A stretch of 10,843 nt of DNA from DASQHM01 sp035632095 (GTDB lineage Bacteria; Pseudomonadota; Alphaproteobacteria; Ferrovibrionales; Ferrovibrionaceae), in the NCBI GenBank assembly GCA_035632095.1, contig DASQHM010000014.1:1-10843 (forward strand). Reading direction: 5' to 3'. This document shows, one piece after another, positions 1 to 7,183 of the stretch. The notes below the pieces were generated by a model. The model ran no database searches. It was not told where the DNA came from and saw nothing but the letters and a program-made list of their open reading frames with translations. How positions within the stretch are numbered: the first letter of the stretch is position 1; each line of letters begins with the position of its first letter. The translations under genes were made by a program, and so were the position numbers.

Positions 1-88
1 GCGCGCGGTCAGCATATTAGCCGCGATGCCGGCAAAGGAAAGGCCCGAGACCGGCGCGTTCGCCTTCGTTATCCCCGCCTTCCGCCGT

Positions 89-101
89 TATACTGCGCGC
101 C
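89..101 (+). promoter_or_regulatory. Putative -10 element of a leaderless-type promoter for the MBOAT gene
   Basis: TATACT at 89-94 differs by one base from the bacterial -10 consensus and ends 7 nt before the ATG at 102. A sigma70-type start would therefore fall at or next to the A of the start codon. No purine-rich ribosome binding site lies between the element and the ATG (gcgcgcc), which fits a leaderless mRNA. The -35 region is poor: nothing close to TTGACA sits 16-18 nt upstream. The same TATACTGCG, at the same distance, precedes lptF. The promoter call is inference from sequence. Confidence 0.45.
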
Positions 102-1574
102 ATGCTGTTCAATTCCTTCGTATTCATTCTGATCTTTCTGCCGTTGACGTTGGCCGGATGTTTCCTCGCGGGGCGGATCGGGGCCCGGGTCGCGGCCGCT
201 TGGCTCGCGGCGGCTTCGTTGGTGTTCTACGGTTGGTGGAATCCCCCCTATGTGCTGCTGTTGTTGGCCTCGATCGCCGGCAATTGGCTTTCCGGACTGG
301 CCCTGGCGCGAAGCCGGACATCGTCGTCTGCAAGGCGGAGGGCAATACTTGGCGTCGCCGTCGGCGCAAATCTTCTGCTGCTCGGCTATTTCAAATACGC
401 CAACTTCTTTCTCGGCACGGCCGGACTCGCGCTTGGCATGCCGCTCGGCGTCGGCGACGTGCTGCTGCCGCTCGGAATCTCATTCTTCACCTTCACGCAG
501 ATTGCGTTTTTGGTCGACACGTACCGCGGCGAGGTCACCGACTACGATCTTGTGCATTACGGCCTGTTCGTCACCTTCTTCCCGCATCTGATCGCAGGGC
601 CGATCCTGCACCACAAGGAGATCATGCCGCAGTTCGACCGGCCGGACGCGTTCCGGCCGCAGTGGCGCAATATCTCGGTCGGATTGACGATCTTCGTCAT
701 CGGCCTGGCGAAGAAGGTGGTCGTCGCCGACAGCTTGGCGCCGTTCGTCGCGCCCGCGTTCGCGCCCGACGCGCCGGTCGCGTTGTTCGATGCCTGGGGC
801 GCCGCGCTGGCGTACACGTTGCAGATCTATTTCGACTTCTCCGGCTATTCCGACATGGCCATCGGCCTGGCGCAGCTCTTCGGCATCCGCCTGCCGCTCA
901 ATTTCGACTCGCCCTATAAGGCGCGCGACATCATCGACTTCTGGCGCCGCTGGCACATGACGCTGTCGCGGTTCCTGCGCGACTACCTCTACATACCGCT
1001 CGGCGGCAATCGGAAAGGCGCGTCGCGACGCTACGTGAATCTGATGGCGACCATGCTGTTGGGCGGTCTTTGGCACGGCGCCGGTTGGACCTTCGTCATC
1101 TGGGGCGGCCTGCACGGACTCTATCTGGTGATCAATCACGGCTTCCTGGCCGTCGCGCGGAACCTGGGGTTGGCGGCTCGCCCGCAGACGATGGTTGCGG
1201 CGATCTCGGGGCGGACGCTGACGTTCCTCGCCGTCGTCGTCGCCTGGGTTTTCTTCCGTGCGCCCGACCTCGCGACGGCGCTGAACGTGCTCGGCGCCAT
1301 GGCGGGCCAAAACGGAGCGCACGCATTCGCGCACTGGTCGCGGGAATATTCCTGGATCGCCGGCGGATTGCTGGTGGTCTTCGTCGCGCCGAACACCCAG
1401 CAGATCATGACCGCCTACGCGCCGGCGCTTGGCCGCGTCGAACCGCTGGGCGATCTGTGGCGCCGCTTCGTCTGGTCGCCGAACGCAGGCTGGCTCGTTG
1501 CCGGGATCGCTCTGGCGCTCTGGTCGATGTCACGGCTGAACCAATCGAGCGAATTTCTGTACTACAACTTCTGA
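102..1574 (+). CDS. MBOAT family O-acyltransferase (AlgI/DltB-like)
   Basis: This is a 490-residue polytopic inner-membrane protein of the membrane-bound O-acyltransferase family. Such proteins pass an acyl group, usually acetyl, across the membrane to a glycan or teichoic acid. Visible hallmarks are YFDFSGYSDMAIG (about 243-255), WRRWHMTLSRFLRDYLYIPLGG (281-302) and GGLWHGAGW (321-329). His325 in the last motif is the position of the family's catalytic histidine. The C-terminus FLYYNF resembles the aromatic tails of AlgI-type proteins. Length matches AlgI (about 500 aa). Hydrophobic segments run from residue 4 to the end, with a short Arg/Ser-rich cytoplasmic loop near 70-80. The ATG at 102 starts a typical hydrophobic N-terminus and follows a -10-like element. 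The next gene encodes a likely SGNH partner. The family is clear; the substrate is not, since no alginate, cellulose or capsule genes are in view. Confidence 0.93.
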   Translation: MLFNSFVFILIFLPLTLAGCFLAGRIGARVAAAWLAAASLVFYGWWNPPYVLLLLASIAGNWLSGLALARSRTSSSARRRAILGVAVGANLLLLGYFKYANFFLGTAGLALGMPLGVGDVLLPLGISFFTFTQIAFLVDTYRGEVTDYDLVHYGLFVTFFPHLIAGPILHHKEIMPQFDRPDAFRPQWRNISVGLTIFVIGLAKKVVVADSLAPFVAPAFAPDAPVALFDAWGAALAYTLQIYFDFSGYSDMAIGLAQLFGIRLPLNFDSPYKARDIIDFWRRWHMTLSRFLRDYLYIPLGGNRKGASRRYVNLMATMLLGGLWHGAGWTFVIWGGLHGLYLVINHGFLAVARNLGLAARPQTMVAAISGRTLTFLAVVVAWVFFRAPDLATALNVLGAMAGQNGAHAFAHWSREYSWIAGGLLVVFVAPNTQQIMTAYAPALGRVEPLGDLWRRFVWSPNAGWLVAGIALALWSMSRLNQSSEFLYYNF

Positions 1575-1580
1575 TCCGTC

Positions 1581-2639
1581 ATGGAAGCCCTGCACCGCCG
1601 CTATGCCGTGGCCCTCCTCGTGGCGGTCTTGGCGCCGGTATTTGCGTGGTTCGTCATCGCCATCACCATCGACCCGTACGATGTTTTCGGTATATCGCAT
1701 TTCAATCGGCGCAATTTCGAACCGAACACGCGATATCTCAAGTCCGAATACCTTCGCCAACACCCGAAGTTCGACGGCTACATCTTCGGATCGTCGCGCT
1801 CCAACGGTTATAACGTCGAAACCGCCCGCAGACTGGCCGGCGGCACGTTCTACAATTTCGGCGTTTCGGCGGAGACCATGGCAGGCATCGAGAGCCGCCT
1901 CGCATTCGTCTTTGCGCGCGGGCGACCCCGAATACTGATCGTGGCGCTCGACTACGACTACGAATTCCGCGATGCCAGAACCTACGATGATCTGCTGCGG
2001 ACCGAACCGCCGGCCGTGACGGGCCGCTCGCGGGCCGAATTCTACGGCAAATATCTCGGCTTCAGTCTCAAGTCGGTCCGCCGCGCCATTCGCGCCAATC
2101 TGCAGGAGCCCGATACCTACTACAGCTTCGACGTCACGACCGGTCAAATCAGCAATCCCGCCCTGGATCGCGATTTGGCGGCGGCGGCGCCCGAACGCGC
2201 GCGACTTTTCGTGCCGCAGCCCGGGGTCGCGACAGTGGTCGGCGCGGACTCACCCGCTTACGATTCGCTTCGGCGCGTGGTCGCCGCCGTGACGTCTCAT
2301 GGCTCTCGATTGATTTGTCTGGTCAACCCACTCAACCACTACCAGCTCGCGAGCTTTCAACGGGAAAACTATCTGGATTGGCTGAGGCGCACGACGTCGA
2401 TTTGCGGCGAGCTATGGGATTTCTCGCGGCCGGGTCCGGTTACGGCCAACGACGCCAATTACTACGACACCAGCCACTTCGTCCGACGCATCGGCGACCA
2501 GGTTCTCGAACGGGTATTCGCCGCGCCGGGGGCCGAAGAGCACTTCGGCGCGCGGCTGACCCCGGCCACGACCGACGCATACATCCGAGCCTATCCGCCG
2601 TTCGGCGCAGAGCCCGCCCGCGCCAAGACAGCGTCCTAG
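1581..2639 (+). CDS. Membrane-anchored SGNH-type protein, likely acyltransferase partner of the MBOAT protein
   Basis: I do not recognise this 352-residue protein as a named family. One N-terminal membrane segment (about 9-30) precedes a soluble domain, probably periplasmic. GSSRSNG at 70-76 resembles SGNH block I with Ser72 as the possible nucleophile. NFG at 92-94 could be block II, VNPLNH at 248-253 could supply the block III residue, and DTSH at 296-299 matches the DxxH block V supplying Asp and His. This order is that of AlgJ, AlgX and DltD proteins, which work with MBOAT partners. Two cysteines (246, 275) could form a disulfide. The ATG lies 6 nt after the MBOAT stop without an obvious ribosome binding site, so translational coupling is likely. 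The inferred role is to take the acyl group exported by the MBOAT protein and transfer it to a glycan, or to hydrolyse it. The motif assignment is by eye. Confidence 0.7.
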   Translation: MEALHRRYAVALLVAVLAPVFAWFVIAITIDPYDVFGISHFNRRNFEPNTRYLKSEYLRQHPKFDGYIFGSSRSNGYNVETARRLAGGTFYNFGVSAETMAGIESRLAFVFARGRPRILIVALDYDYEFRDARTYDDLLRTEPPAVTGRSRAEFYGKYLGFSLKSVRRAIRANLQEPDTYYSFDVTTGQISNPALDRDLAAAAPERARLFVPQPGVATVVGADSPAYDSLRRVVAAVTSHGSRLICLVNPLNHYQLASFQRENYLDWLRRTTSICGELWDFSRPGPVTANDANYYDTSHFVRRIGDQVLERVFAAPGAEEHFGARLTPATTDAYIRAYPPFGAEPARAKTAS

Positions 2640-2658
2640 CATCCCTCGACGGGCTCGC

Positions 2659-2671
2659 TATACTGCGGCTC
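2659..2671 (+). promoter_or_regulatory. Putative -10 element of a leaderless-type promoter for lptF
   Basis: TATACT at 2659-2664 lies in the 32-bp gap between the SGNH gene and lptF and ends 7 nt before the lptF ATG at 2672, exactly as upstream of the MBOAT gene. The shared core is TATACTGCG. The intervening gcggctc is not a ribosome binding site. No good -35 hexamer is visible (ctagca at a 17-nt spacer is weak). If real, it makes the lptFGD-surA-pdxA-rsmA run a transcription unit separate from the upstream cassette, at least in part. Confidence 0.5.
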
Positions 2672-3790
2672 ATGCAGGGGACGACCCGCTACATTTTGAA
2701 CCAGATTGCCGGGCCGATGCTTTTCATCACCGCGGCCGGATCTGGCGTCCTGTGGCTGACGGAAAGCCTTCGCATCATCGATCGCAGCGTCAGCGACGGC
2801 ATCACCGCGGAGGCCCTTCTCTACTTGACGGCCCTAATCGCGCCGTCGGTGCTCGCCATCGTGCTGCCGTTGGCGCTGTTTTGCGCCGTCGTCTATGGCT
2901 ACAACCGGCTCGCCAGCGAATCCGAGCTGGTCGTCCTTTGGGCGTCGGGACTGAGCACACGCGCATTGGCGCGGCCGGCGTTGATGCTCGGCGCGGCGAT
3001 TACCGCCATTTGCTACGTGCTGATGCTCTATCTGATGCCGCTCGGCTTTCGCACGCTGCGAGACATGCAGTGGGACTTTCGCTCCAACTTGGCGAACATG
3101 CTGCTGCAGGAAGGCACGTTCAACACCGTGGCCCCGGGGTTGACCGTCTATATGCGCGAGCGCGAGGGCAACGGCACCATGCGCGATCTGCTTGTGCACG
3201 ACAGCCGCAACCCTGACAAGCCGATCACGATGATGGCCGAGCGGGGCATGCTGGCGCGAACGGCGGAAGGCCCCCGCTTCATCATGTGGAACGGCAACCG
3301 TCAGCAGGTGGATACAACCCACAAGCAGCTGTCGCTGCTTTATTTCGACAACTACACCCTCGACCTTGAACAATACGCCGCCCCGAAGTCGGATCGCTGG
3401 CTCGAGCCGAGCGAGCGTTTTCTCGGCGAATTGCTTTGGCCCGGCAGCAACGCGGACGACCGGCAATATTATTGGAAGCTGGTGGTGGAAGGACATAGGC
3501 GGCTCGCCACGCCCCTCTATTGCCTTGCTTTGACGATGGTGGCGCTGGCGGCGATTCTGGCCGGAGAGTTCAATCGCCGCGGACAGTTCCGCCGCATTGC
3601 CGGCGCCGCCGGTGCAGCGACCGTATTGCAGCTCTTGGCGCTCGGGCTGGCGCATCTTGCGGTGAAGTTCCCCGCGCTGATTCCCGTGCTCTATGCCATA
3701 CCGCTGCTGACCATTGCGGCCAGCGCCTATGTGCTGGAACGCGGGCCGCGCCGGCGCGGAGCGGCACGGCTTGCGGCCGAGGCCGCCTGA
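2672..3790 (+). CDS. lptF: LPS export ABC transporter permease LptF
   Basis: This 372-residue permease (YjgP/YjgQ family) would pair with LptG and the ATPase LptB in the LptB2FG complex, which extracts LPS from the inner membrane and drives it along the Lpt bridge. The layout is three N-terminal membrane helices (about 13-31, 51-75, 102-125), a periplasmic beta-jellyroll region (about 126-265) and three C-terminal helices (about 277-297, 308-330, 334-353). NRLASESELVVLWASGLS at 78-95 is the conserved cytoplasmic coupling region. The N-terminus MQGTTRYILNQIAGPMLF is typical. The reading frame is open further upstream, but that part overlaps the SGNH gene out of frame; the ATG at 2672 gives the family length and sits behind the -10-like element. 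Its stop shares ATGA with the lptG start. LptB, LptC and LptA are not in the window. Confidence 0.95.
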   Translation: MQGTTRYILNQIAGPMLFITAAGSGVLWLTESLRIIDRSVSDGITAEALLYLTALIAPSVLAIVLPLALFCAVVYGYNRLASESELVVLWASGLSTRALARPALMLGAAITAICYVLMLYLMPLGFRTLRDMQWDFRSNLANMLLQEGTFNTVAPGLTVYMREREGNGTMRDLLVHDSRNPDKPITMMAERGMLARTAEGPRFIMWNGNRQQVDTTHKQLSLLYFDNYTLDLEQYAAPKSDRWLEPSERFLGELLWPGSNADDRQYYWKLVVEGHRRLATPLYCLALTMVALAAILAGEFNRRGQFRRIAGAAGAATVLQLLALGLAHLAVKFPALIPVLYAIPLLTIAASAYVLERGPRRRGAARLAAEAA

Positions 3791-4884
3791 TGCGCGTTTC
3801 GGCGACGTTGTCGATCTACATCGGCCGGCAGTTCCTGGTCGGCATCGCAGTAGTCTTTGCCCTTCTCGTGCTGCTCGCCTACAGCTTCGATCTGATCGAA
3901 TTGCTGCGCCGCGCCTCGGGCCGCAACGACGCGACCTTCGGCATCGTGATCGAAATGTCGTTGCTCAAGTTGCCGGCGCTGGCGCTGAAATTGCTGCCGT
4001 TCTCCGCGTTGTTCGGCGCCATGCTGGCGCTGACGCGCATGACCAGGAATCACGAACTGGTGGTCGCGCGCGCCTCCGGCGTCTCGGTCTGGCAGTTTCT
4101 CATGCCAGGCCTGGTGCTGGCGGCCCTTATCGGCGCGCTGGTGATCACCGTCTTCGAGCCCGTGGCCGCCGCGATGGTGTCGCGCTACGAAATGGTGGAA
4201 GCCAAGTACCTGCACGGCCGCACCAGTCTCCTAGCGGTATCGGAGAACGGACTTTGGCTTCGCGAGGCCGATGCGACGGGCCAATCGGTGGTGCATGCGC
4301 TCCGCATGTCGCAAAAGGGCACGGAACTTTCCGATGTCATCATCTTTCTATACGGCGGCAAGGACCGTTTCGTCGGGCGCGTCGACGCGCAGACCGCACG
4401 GCTTGAGAACGGCGAATGGAATCTGGACCAGGCGCTGCTGACCGGCCCGGACCGGCCGGCGCAGTTTTTCGACCGTTTTCGCCTGAAGACATCGCTCACA
4501 CTCGACCAAATCCAGGACAGCTTTGCTTCGCCCGAATCCATGTCGTTCTGGGACTTGCCACGGTTCATCGAGACCACGGAAAATGCCGGCTTCTCGGCGC
4601 ATCGCCACCGGCTGTACTTCAATCAGCTGCTGTCTTTGCCGTTGCTGCTGCTGGCGATGGTGCTTATCGCCGCAACCTTTTCGCTGCGGCTGACGAGGCG
4701 CGGCGGCACCGGGGTGCTGTTCGCTTGCGGCGGCGCGGCCGGCTTCCTGCTCTACTTCGTCTCCGACATCGTCTTCACCCTCGGGACGTCAGGCACCATA
4801 CCCGTGCCCATGGCGGCGTGGATCCCCGCCGGCGTTTGCACGCTGCTCGGACTCACCACGCTCATGCATCTTGAGGACGGCTGA
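3790..4884 (+). CDS. lptG: LPS export ABC transporter permease LptG
   Basis: This 364-residue second permease of the LptB2FG exporter has the same fold order as LptF: helices near 15-35, 58-82 and 102-125, a periplasmic jellyroll (about 130-265), then helices near 276-298, 306-330 and 337-358. TRMTRNHELVVARASGVSVWQF at 82-103 is the coupling-helix region and is more typical of LptG than LptF. The ATG at 3790 overlaps the lptF stop as ATGA, and a GAGG at 3779-3782 stands 7 nt before it, a good ribosome binding site inside the end of lptF. These support this start and coupled synthesis of the two subunits at equal dose. The protein ends in a short charged tail (HLEDG), and lptD follows 3 nt after the stop. 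Confidence 0.95.
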   Translation: MRVSATLSIYIGRQFLVGIAVVFALLVLLAYSFDLIELLRRASGRNDATFGIVIEMSLLKLPALALKLLPFSALFGAMLALTRMTRNHELVVARASGVSVWQFLMPGLVLAALIGALVITVFEPVAAAMVSRYEMVEAKYLHGRTSLLAVSENGLWLREADATGQSVVHALRMSQKGTELSDVIIFLYGGKDRFVGRVDAQTARLENGEWNLDQALLTGPDRPAQFFDRFRLKTSLTLDQIQDSFASPESMSFWDLPRFIETTENAGFSAHRHRLYFNQLLSLPLLLLAMVLIAATFSLRLTRRGGTGVLFACGGAAGFLLYFVSDIVFTLGTSGTIPVPMAAWIPAGVCTLLGLTTLMHLEDG

Positions 4885-4887
4885 GGC

Positions 4888-7074
4888 GTGGCCCTGCCGC
4901 GACGTCGTGTCTGGGGCAGTCTGGCAGCCACCATCGCCATGATCGCCTGGTGCGCGGAGCAGGTCGCCTGGGCGGGTCCGAACGACAAGAACCCAGCCTA
5001 CGACCGGCAGGCGCCCGTGCTGCTCAAGGCCGACGAAGTGACCTACGACGAGGACCACGATACCGTCACCGCGCGCGGCCACGTGGAGATGAGCCAGAGC
5101 GAGCGGGTGCTGCTGGCCGACACGGTTTCCTACAATCGCAAGACGGGCATCGTCACCGCGTCCGGCAACGTCAGCGTCATGCAACCGTCGGGCGACGTGA
5201 TATTCGCCGACTACGTCGAACTGACCGACCAGATGAAGGACGGTTTCATCAAGGATGTGCGCATTCTCCTGAGCGACAACGCGCGCCTTGCCGGCAACAG
5301 CGCGACGCGCGTCAACGACAACATCACCACGGTCGATCGCGCGGTCTACTCGCCCTGCGAGGTTTGCAAGGATCACCCGGACCATCCGCCGCTCTGGCAG
5401 GTCAAGGCTTTCAAGGTCATCCACAATGAAGAGCAGCAGCGAATCGAGTACAAGGACGCCACGCTCGAGATGTGGGGCGTGCCCGTGGCGTATACGCCTT
5501 ATTTTTCGCATCCCGATCCGACGGTGAAGCGCAAGAGCGGTTTTCTCGCGCCGAGCTTCGGCAACGACTCCAACCTCGGAACCGTCGCCAAAATCCCGTA
5601 CTACTGGACGTTTTCGCCGACCAGCGATTTGATCGTCGAGCCGGAGATATTCGGCGCCACGCCGCCGCTCCTGTTCACGCAGTACCGCCAACGCACCGAT
5701 ACCGGCCGCTATGTGGTCGATGCGTCACTGACGCGCGGCGATGCCAAGACGCCGACCGGCGTGGACGTGTTCGGACAAGAGCTGCGTGGCCATATCTTCG
5801 CGACGGGCCGCTTCAACGTGGACGATACGTGGAAGTGGGGCTTCGACGCCGCGCGCGCCACGGACAATACCTACCTGCAGCGCTACAGGTTCTCGACGGC
5901 CAATACGCTGACTTCCGATGCGTTCGTGCAAGGCTTTCACGACCGAAGCTACACCGAGCTGAACTCGTTTGCTTTCCAGGGTCTGCTGCCGCAGGACAAC
6001 CCGGGGACCTCGCCGCTGGTTCTGCCGTTGGCGCAGTATCAGTATGTCGGCGAGCCGCAAGCCAACGGAAGCTACTACACCTTCGACGCCAACGGCCTCG
6101 ACATCTACCGCACGCGCGGCCAAAAGACGCGGCGATTTTCAAGCACGCTCGGATGGACCTTGCCCTATATCGGCTCGGCGGGGGACGTGTATACGCTGCA
6201 CGCGCAAATGCGCGGCGATGCGTACTGGGTCACGCCGGGCCTCGATCCGACCGGCTCGGTATTCGTTCACGACAGCGGCGGCACGGGTCGCGCCGAGCCT
6301 TTGGTATCCGTCGAATGGCGCTATCCCATGGTTCGTCCGGACGGTTCGCTGCAGGAAGTGATCGAGCCGATCGTGCAGGCGATCGCCAGCCCCTATGGCG
6401 GCAATCCGAACAAGGTGCCGAACGAAGATAGCCGCAACTTCGAATTCGACGATACCAACGTGTTCTCGATCAATCGCTTTCCCGGCGTCGACCGCTATGA
6501 AGGCGGCCCGCGCATCAATTACGGCCTGCATGGCGCGGTCTATGGGCTGTCCGGCGGCTACGGCGAATTCCTGATCGGCCAGACCGCCCGCTTGCGCAAC
6601 GACGCCACATTCCCCATCGACACCGGTCTCGACAAGCAGATCTCGGACATCGTCGGCCGGATCACGGTGGCGCCCTCGGCGCTGCTCGACGTGACCAATC
6701 GCTTTCGAGTCGACCGAAACAACCTTCGCATCCATCGCAATGAAATATCCGTCAGCGCCGGGCCCAACTACGCCAATTTGCGGGTGACCTACGCCCAGAT
6801 CGACAACCAGCTGTCGCAGACCCAGTTCGGCAACCGCCAGGAGCTGATCGTCGGCGCGAGCAGCCAGTTGACGCGGGAATGGAGCCTTTTCGGCACCTGG
6901 CGGCGCGATCTTAGCGAACAGAACGTAGGCACGCTCGATACCGGGGCGGGCCTGCGCTATCTCGACGAGTGCTTTGAGATTCAATTCACCATCGAGCGGA
7001 CCAACATCCGCCTGCTCGACATTCAACCGTCGACCTCGTTTGGCGTGAAAGTCAATTTCCGCAATTTCGGATAG
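4888..7074 (+). CDS. lptD: LPS-assembly outer-membrane protein LptD
   Basis: LptD is the outer-membrane beta-barrel that, with lipoprotein LptE, inserts LPS into the outer leaflet. The 728 residues show a signal peptide (1-29, likely cleaved at AWA|G), an OstA-type N-terminal domain (about 43-155: VLLKADEVTYDEDHDTVTARG, then repeated beta strands) and a long C-terminal barrel domain with alternating aromatic strands ending in VNFRNFG. SPCEVCKDHPDHPPLWQVKA at 155-174 marks the junction. The mature protein has three cysteines: 157, 160 and 695. By eye, Cys157 and Cys695 fall where E. coli Cys173 and Cys725 form an essential disulfide. The start is GTG at 4888, 3 nt after lptG; GAGGAC at 4873-4878 may serve as ribosome binding site. 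The signal peptide supports this start. No lptE is in the window. Confidence 0.94.
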   Translation: MALPRRRVWGSLAATIAMIAWCAEQVAWAGPNDKNPAYDRQAPVLLKADEVTYDEDHDTVTARGHVEMSQSERVLLADTVSYNRKTGIVTASGNVSVMQPSGDVIFADYVELTDQMKDGFIKDVRILLSDNARLAGNSATRVNDNITTVDRAVYSPCEVCKDHPDHPPLWQVKAFKVIHNEEQQRIEYKDATLEMWGVPVAYTPYFSHPDPTVKRKSGFLAPSFGNDSNLGTVAKIPYYWTFSPTSDLIVEPEIFGATPPLLFTQYRQRTDTGRYVVDASLTRGDAKTPTGVDVFGQELRGHIFATGRFNVDDTWKWGFDAARATDNTYLQRYRFSTANTLTSDAFVQGFHDRSYTELNSFAFQGLLPQDNPGTSPLVLPLAQYQYVGEPQANGSYYTFDANGLDIYRTRGQKTRRFSSTLGWTLPYIGSAGDVYTLHAQMRGDAYWVTPGLDPTGSVFVHDSGGTGRAEPLVSVEWRYPMVRPDGSLQEVIEPIVQAIASPYGGNPNKVPNEDSRNFEFDDTNVFSINRFPGVDRYEGGPRINYGLHGAVYGLSGGYGEFLIGQTARLRNDATFPIDTGLDKQISDIVGRITVAPSALLDVTNRFRVDRNNLRIHRNEISVSAGPNYANLRVTYAQIDNQLSQTQFGNRQELIVGASSQLTREWSLFGTWRRDLSEQNVGTLDTGAGLRYLDECFEIQFTIERTNIRLLDIQPSTSFGVKVNFRNFG

Positions 7075-7183
7075 GGCTTGCAGCCTTTTCTTGAACCGGG
7101 CAAAGCCTTATGGTACCGCCGTTCCCCGGGGCGGATCATGCGAGCGCCCACGGCGATGGATGCAGCGCAACACCTATAGCGAT
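7075..7183 (+). other. lptD-surA gap with small hairpin and possible leader ORF
   Basis: This 109-bp gap is the largest between operon genes. It contains a 5-bp GC stem, CCGCC at 7116-7120 with GGCGG at 7130-7134 and a 9-nt loop; no T-run follows, so it is not an intrinsic terminator. A 13-codon ORF runs from ATG 7138 to TAG 7177-7179 (MRAPTAMDAAQHL). GGGGCGG at 7128-7134 could be its ribosome binding site and is partly inside the stem. The ORF ends 4 nt before the preferred surA ATG, which itself lacks a ribosome binding site. I see no convincing promoter. Alternative in-frame surA starts (TTG 7091, ATG 7160) also lie here, so part of the gap may be coding. Confidence 0.3.

Noticed and set aside
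1..15. Possible start of a divergent minus-strand gene (ATG at 15-13, reading off the left edge)
   Set aside because: Only five codons are inside the window and no clear ribosome binding site precedes the ATG; it cannot be supported.
18..20. TAG that could end a plus-strand gene entering from the left
   Set aside because: Only five codons precede it in the window; nothing identifies a gene.
26..919. Long plus-strand ORF overlapping the MBOAT gene in another frame
   Set aside because: Arg/Ala-rich composition without family motifs; it is an out-of-frame shadow of a clear MBOAT protein in GC-rich DNA.
480..1334. 284-residue antisense ORF under the MBOAT gene
   Set aside because: Low-complexity Arg/Asp/Glu composition and no motif; long antisense frames are expected opposite GC-biased genes. 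The same applies to the antisense frames at 4789-5691, 6139-7026 and 8638-9639.
7091..7114. Promoter for surA (TTGAAC with TATGGT)
   Set aside because: The hexamers are separated by only 12 nt, too short for a sigma70-type promoter.
7116..7134. Intrinsic terminator after lptD
   Set aside because: The stem is only 5 bp and no T-run follows, so termination is not supported.
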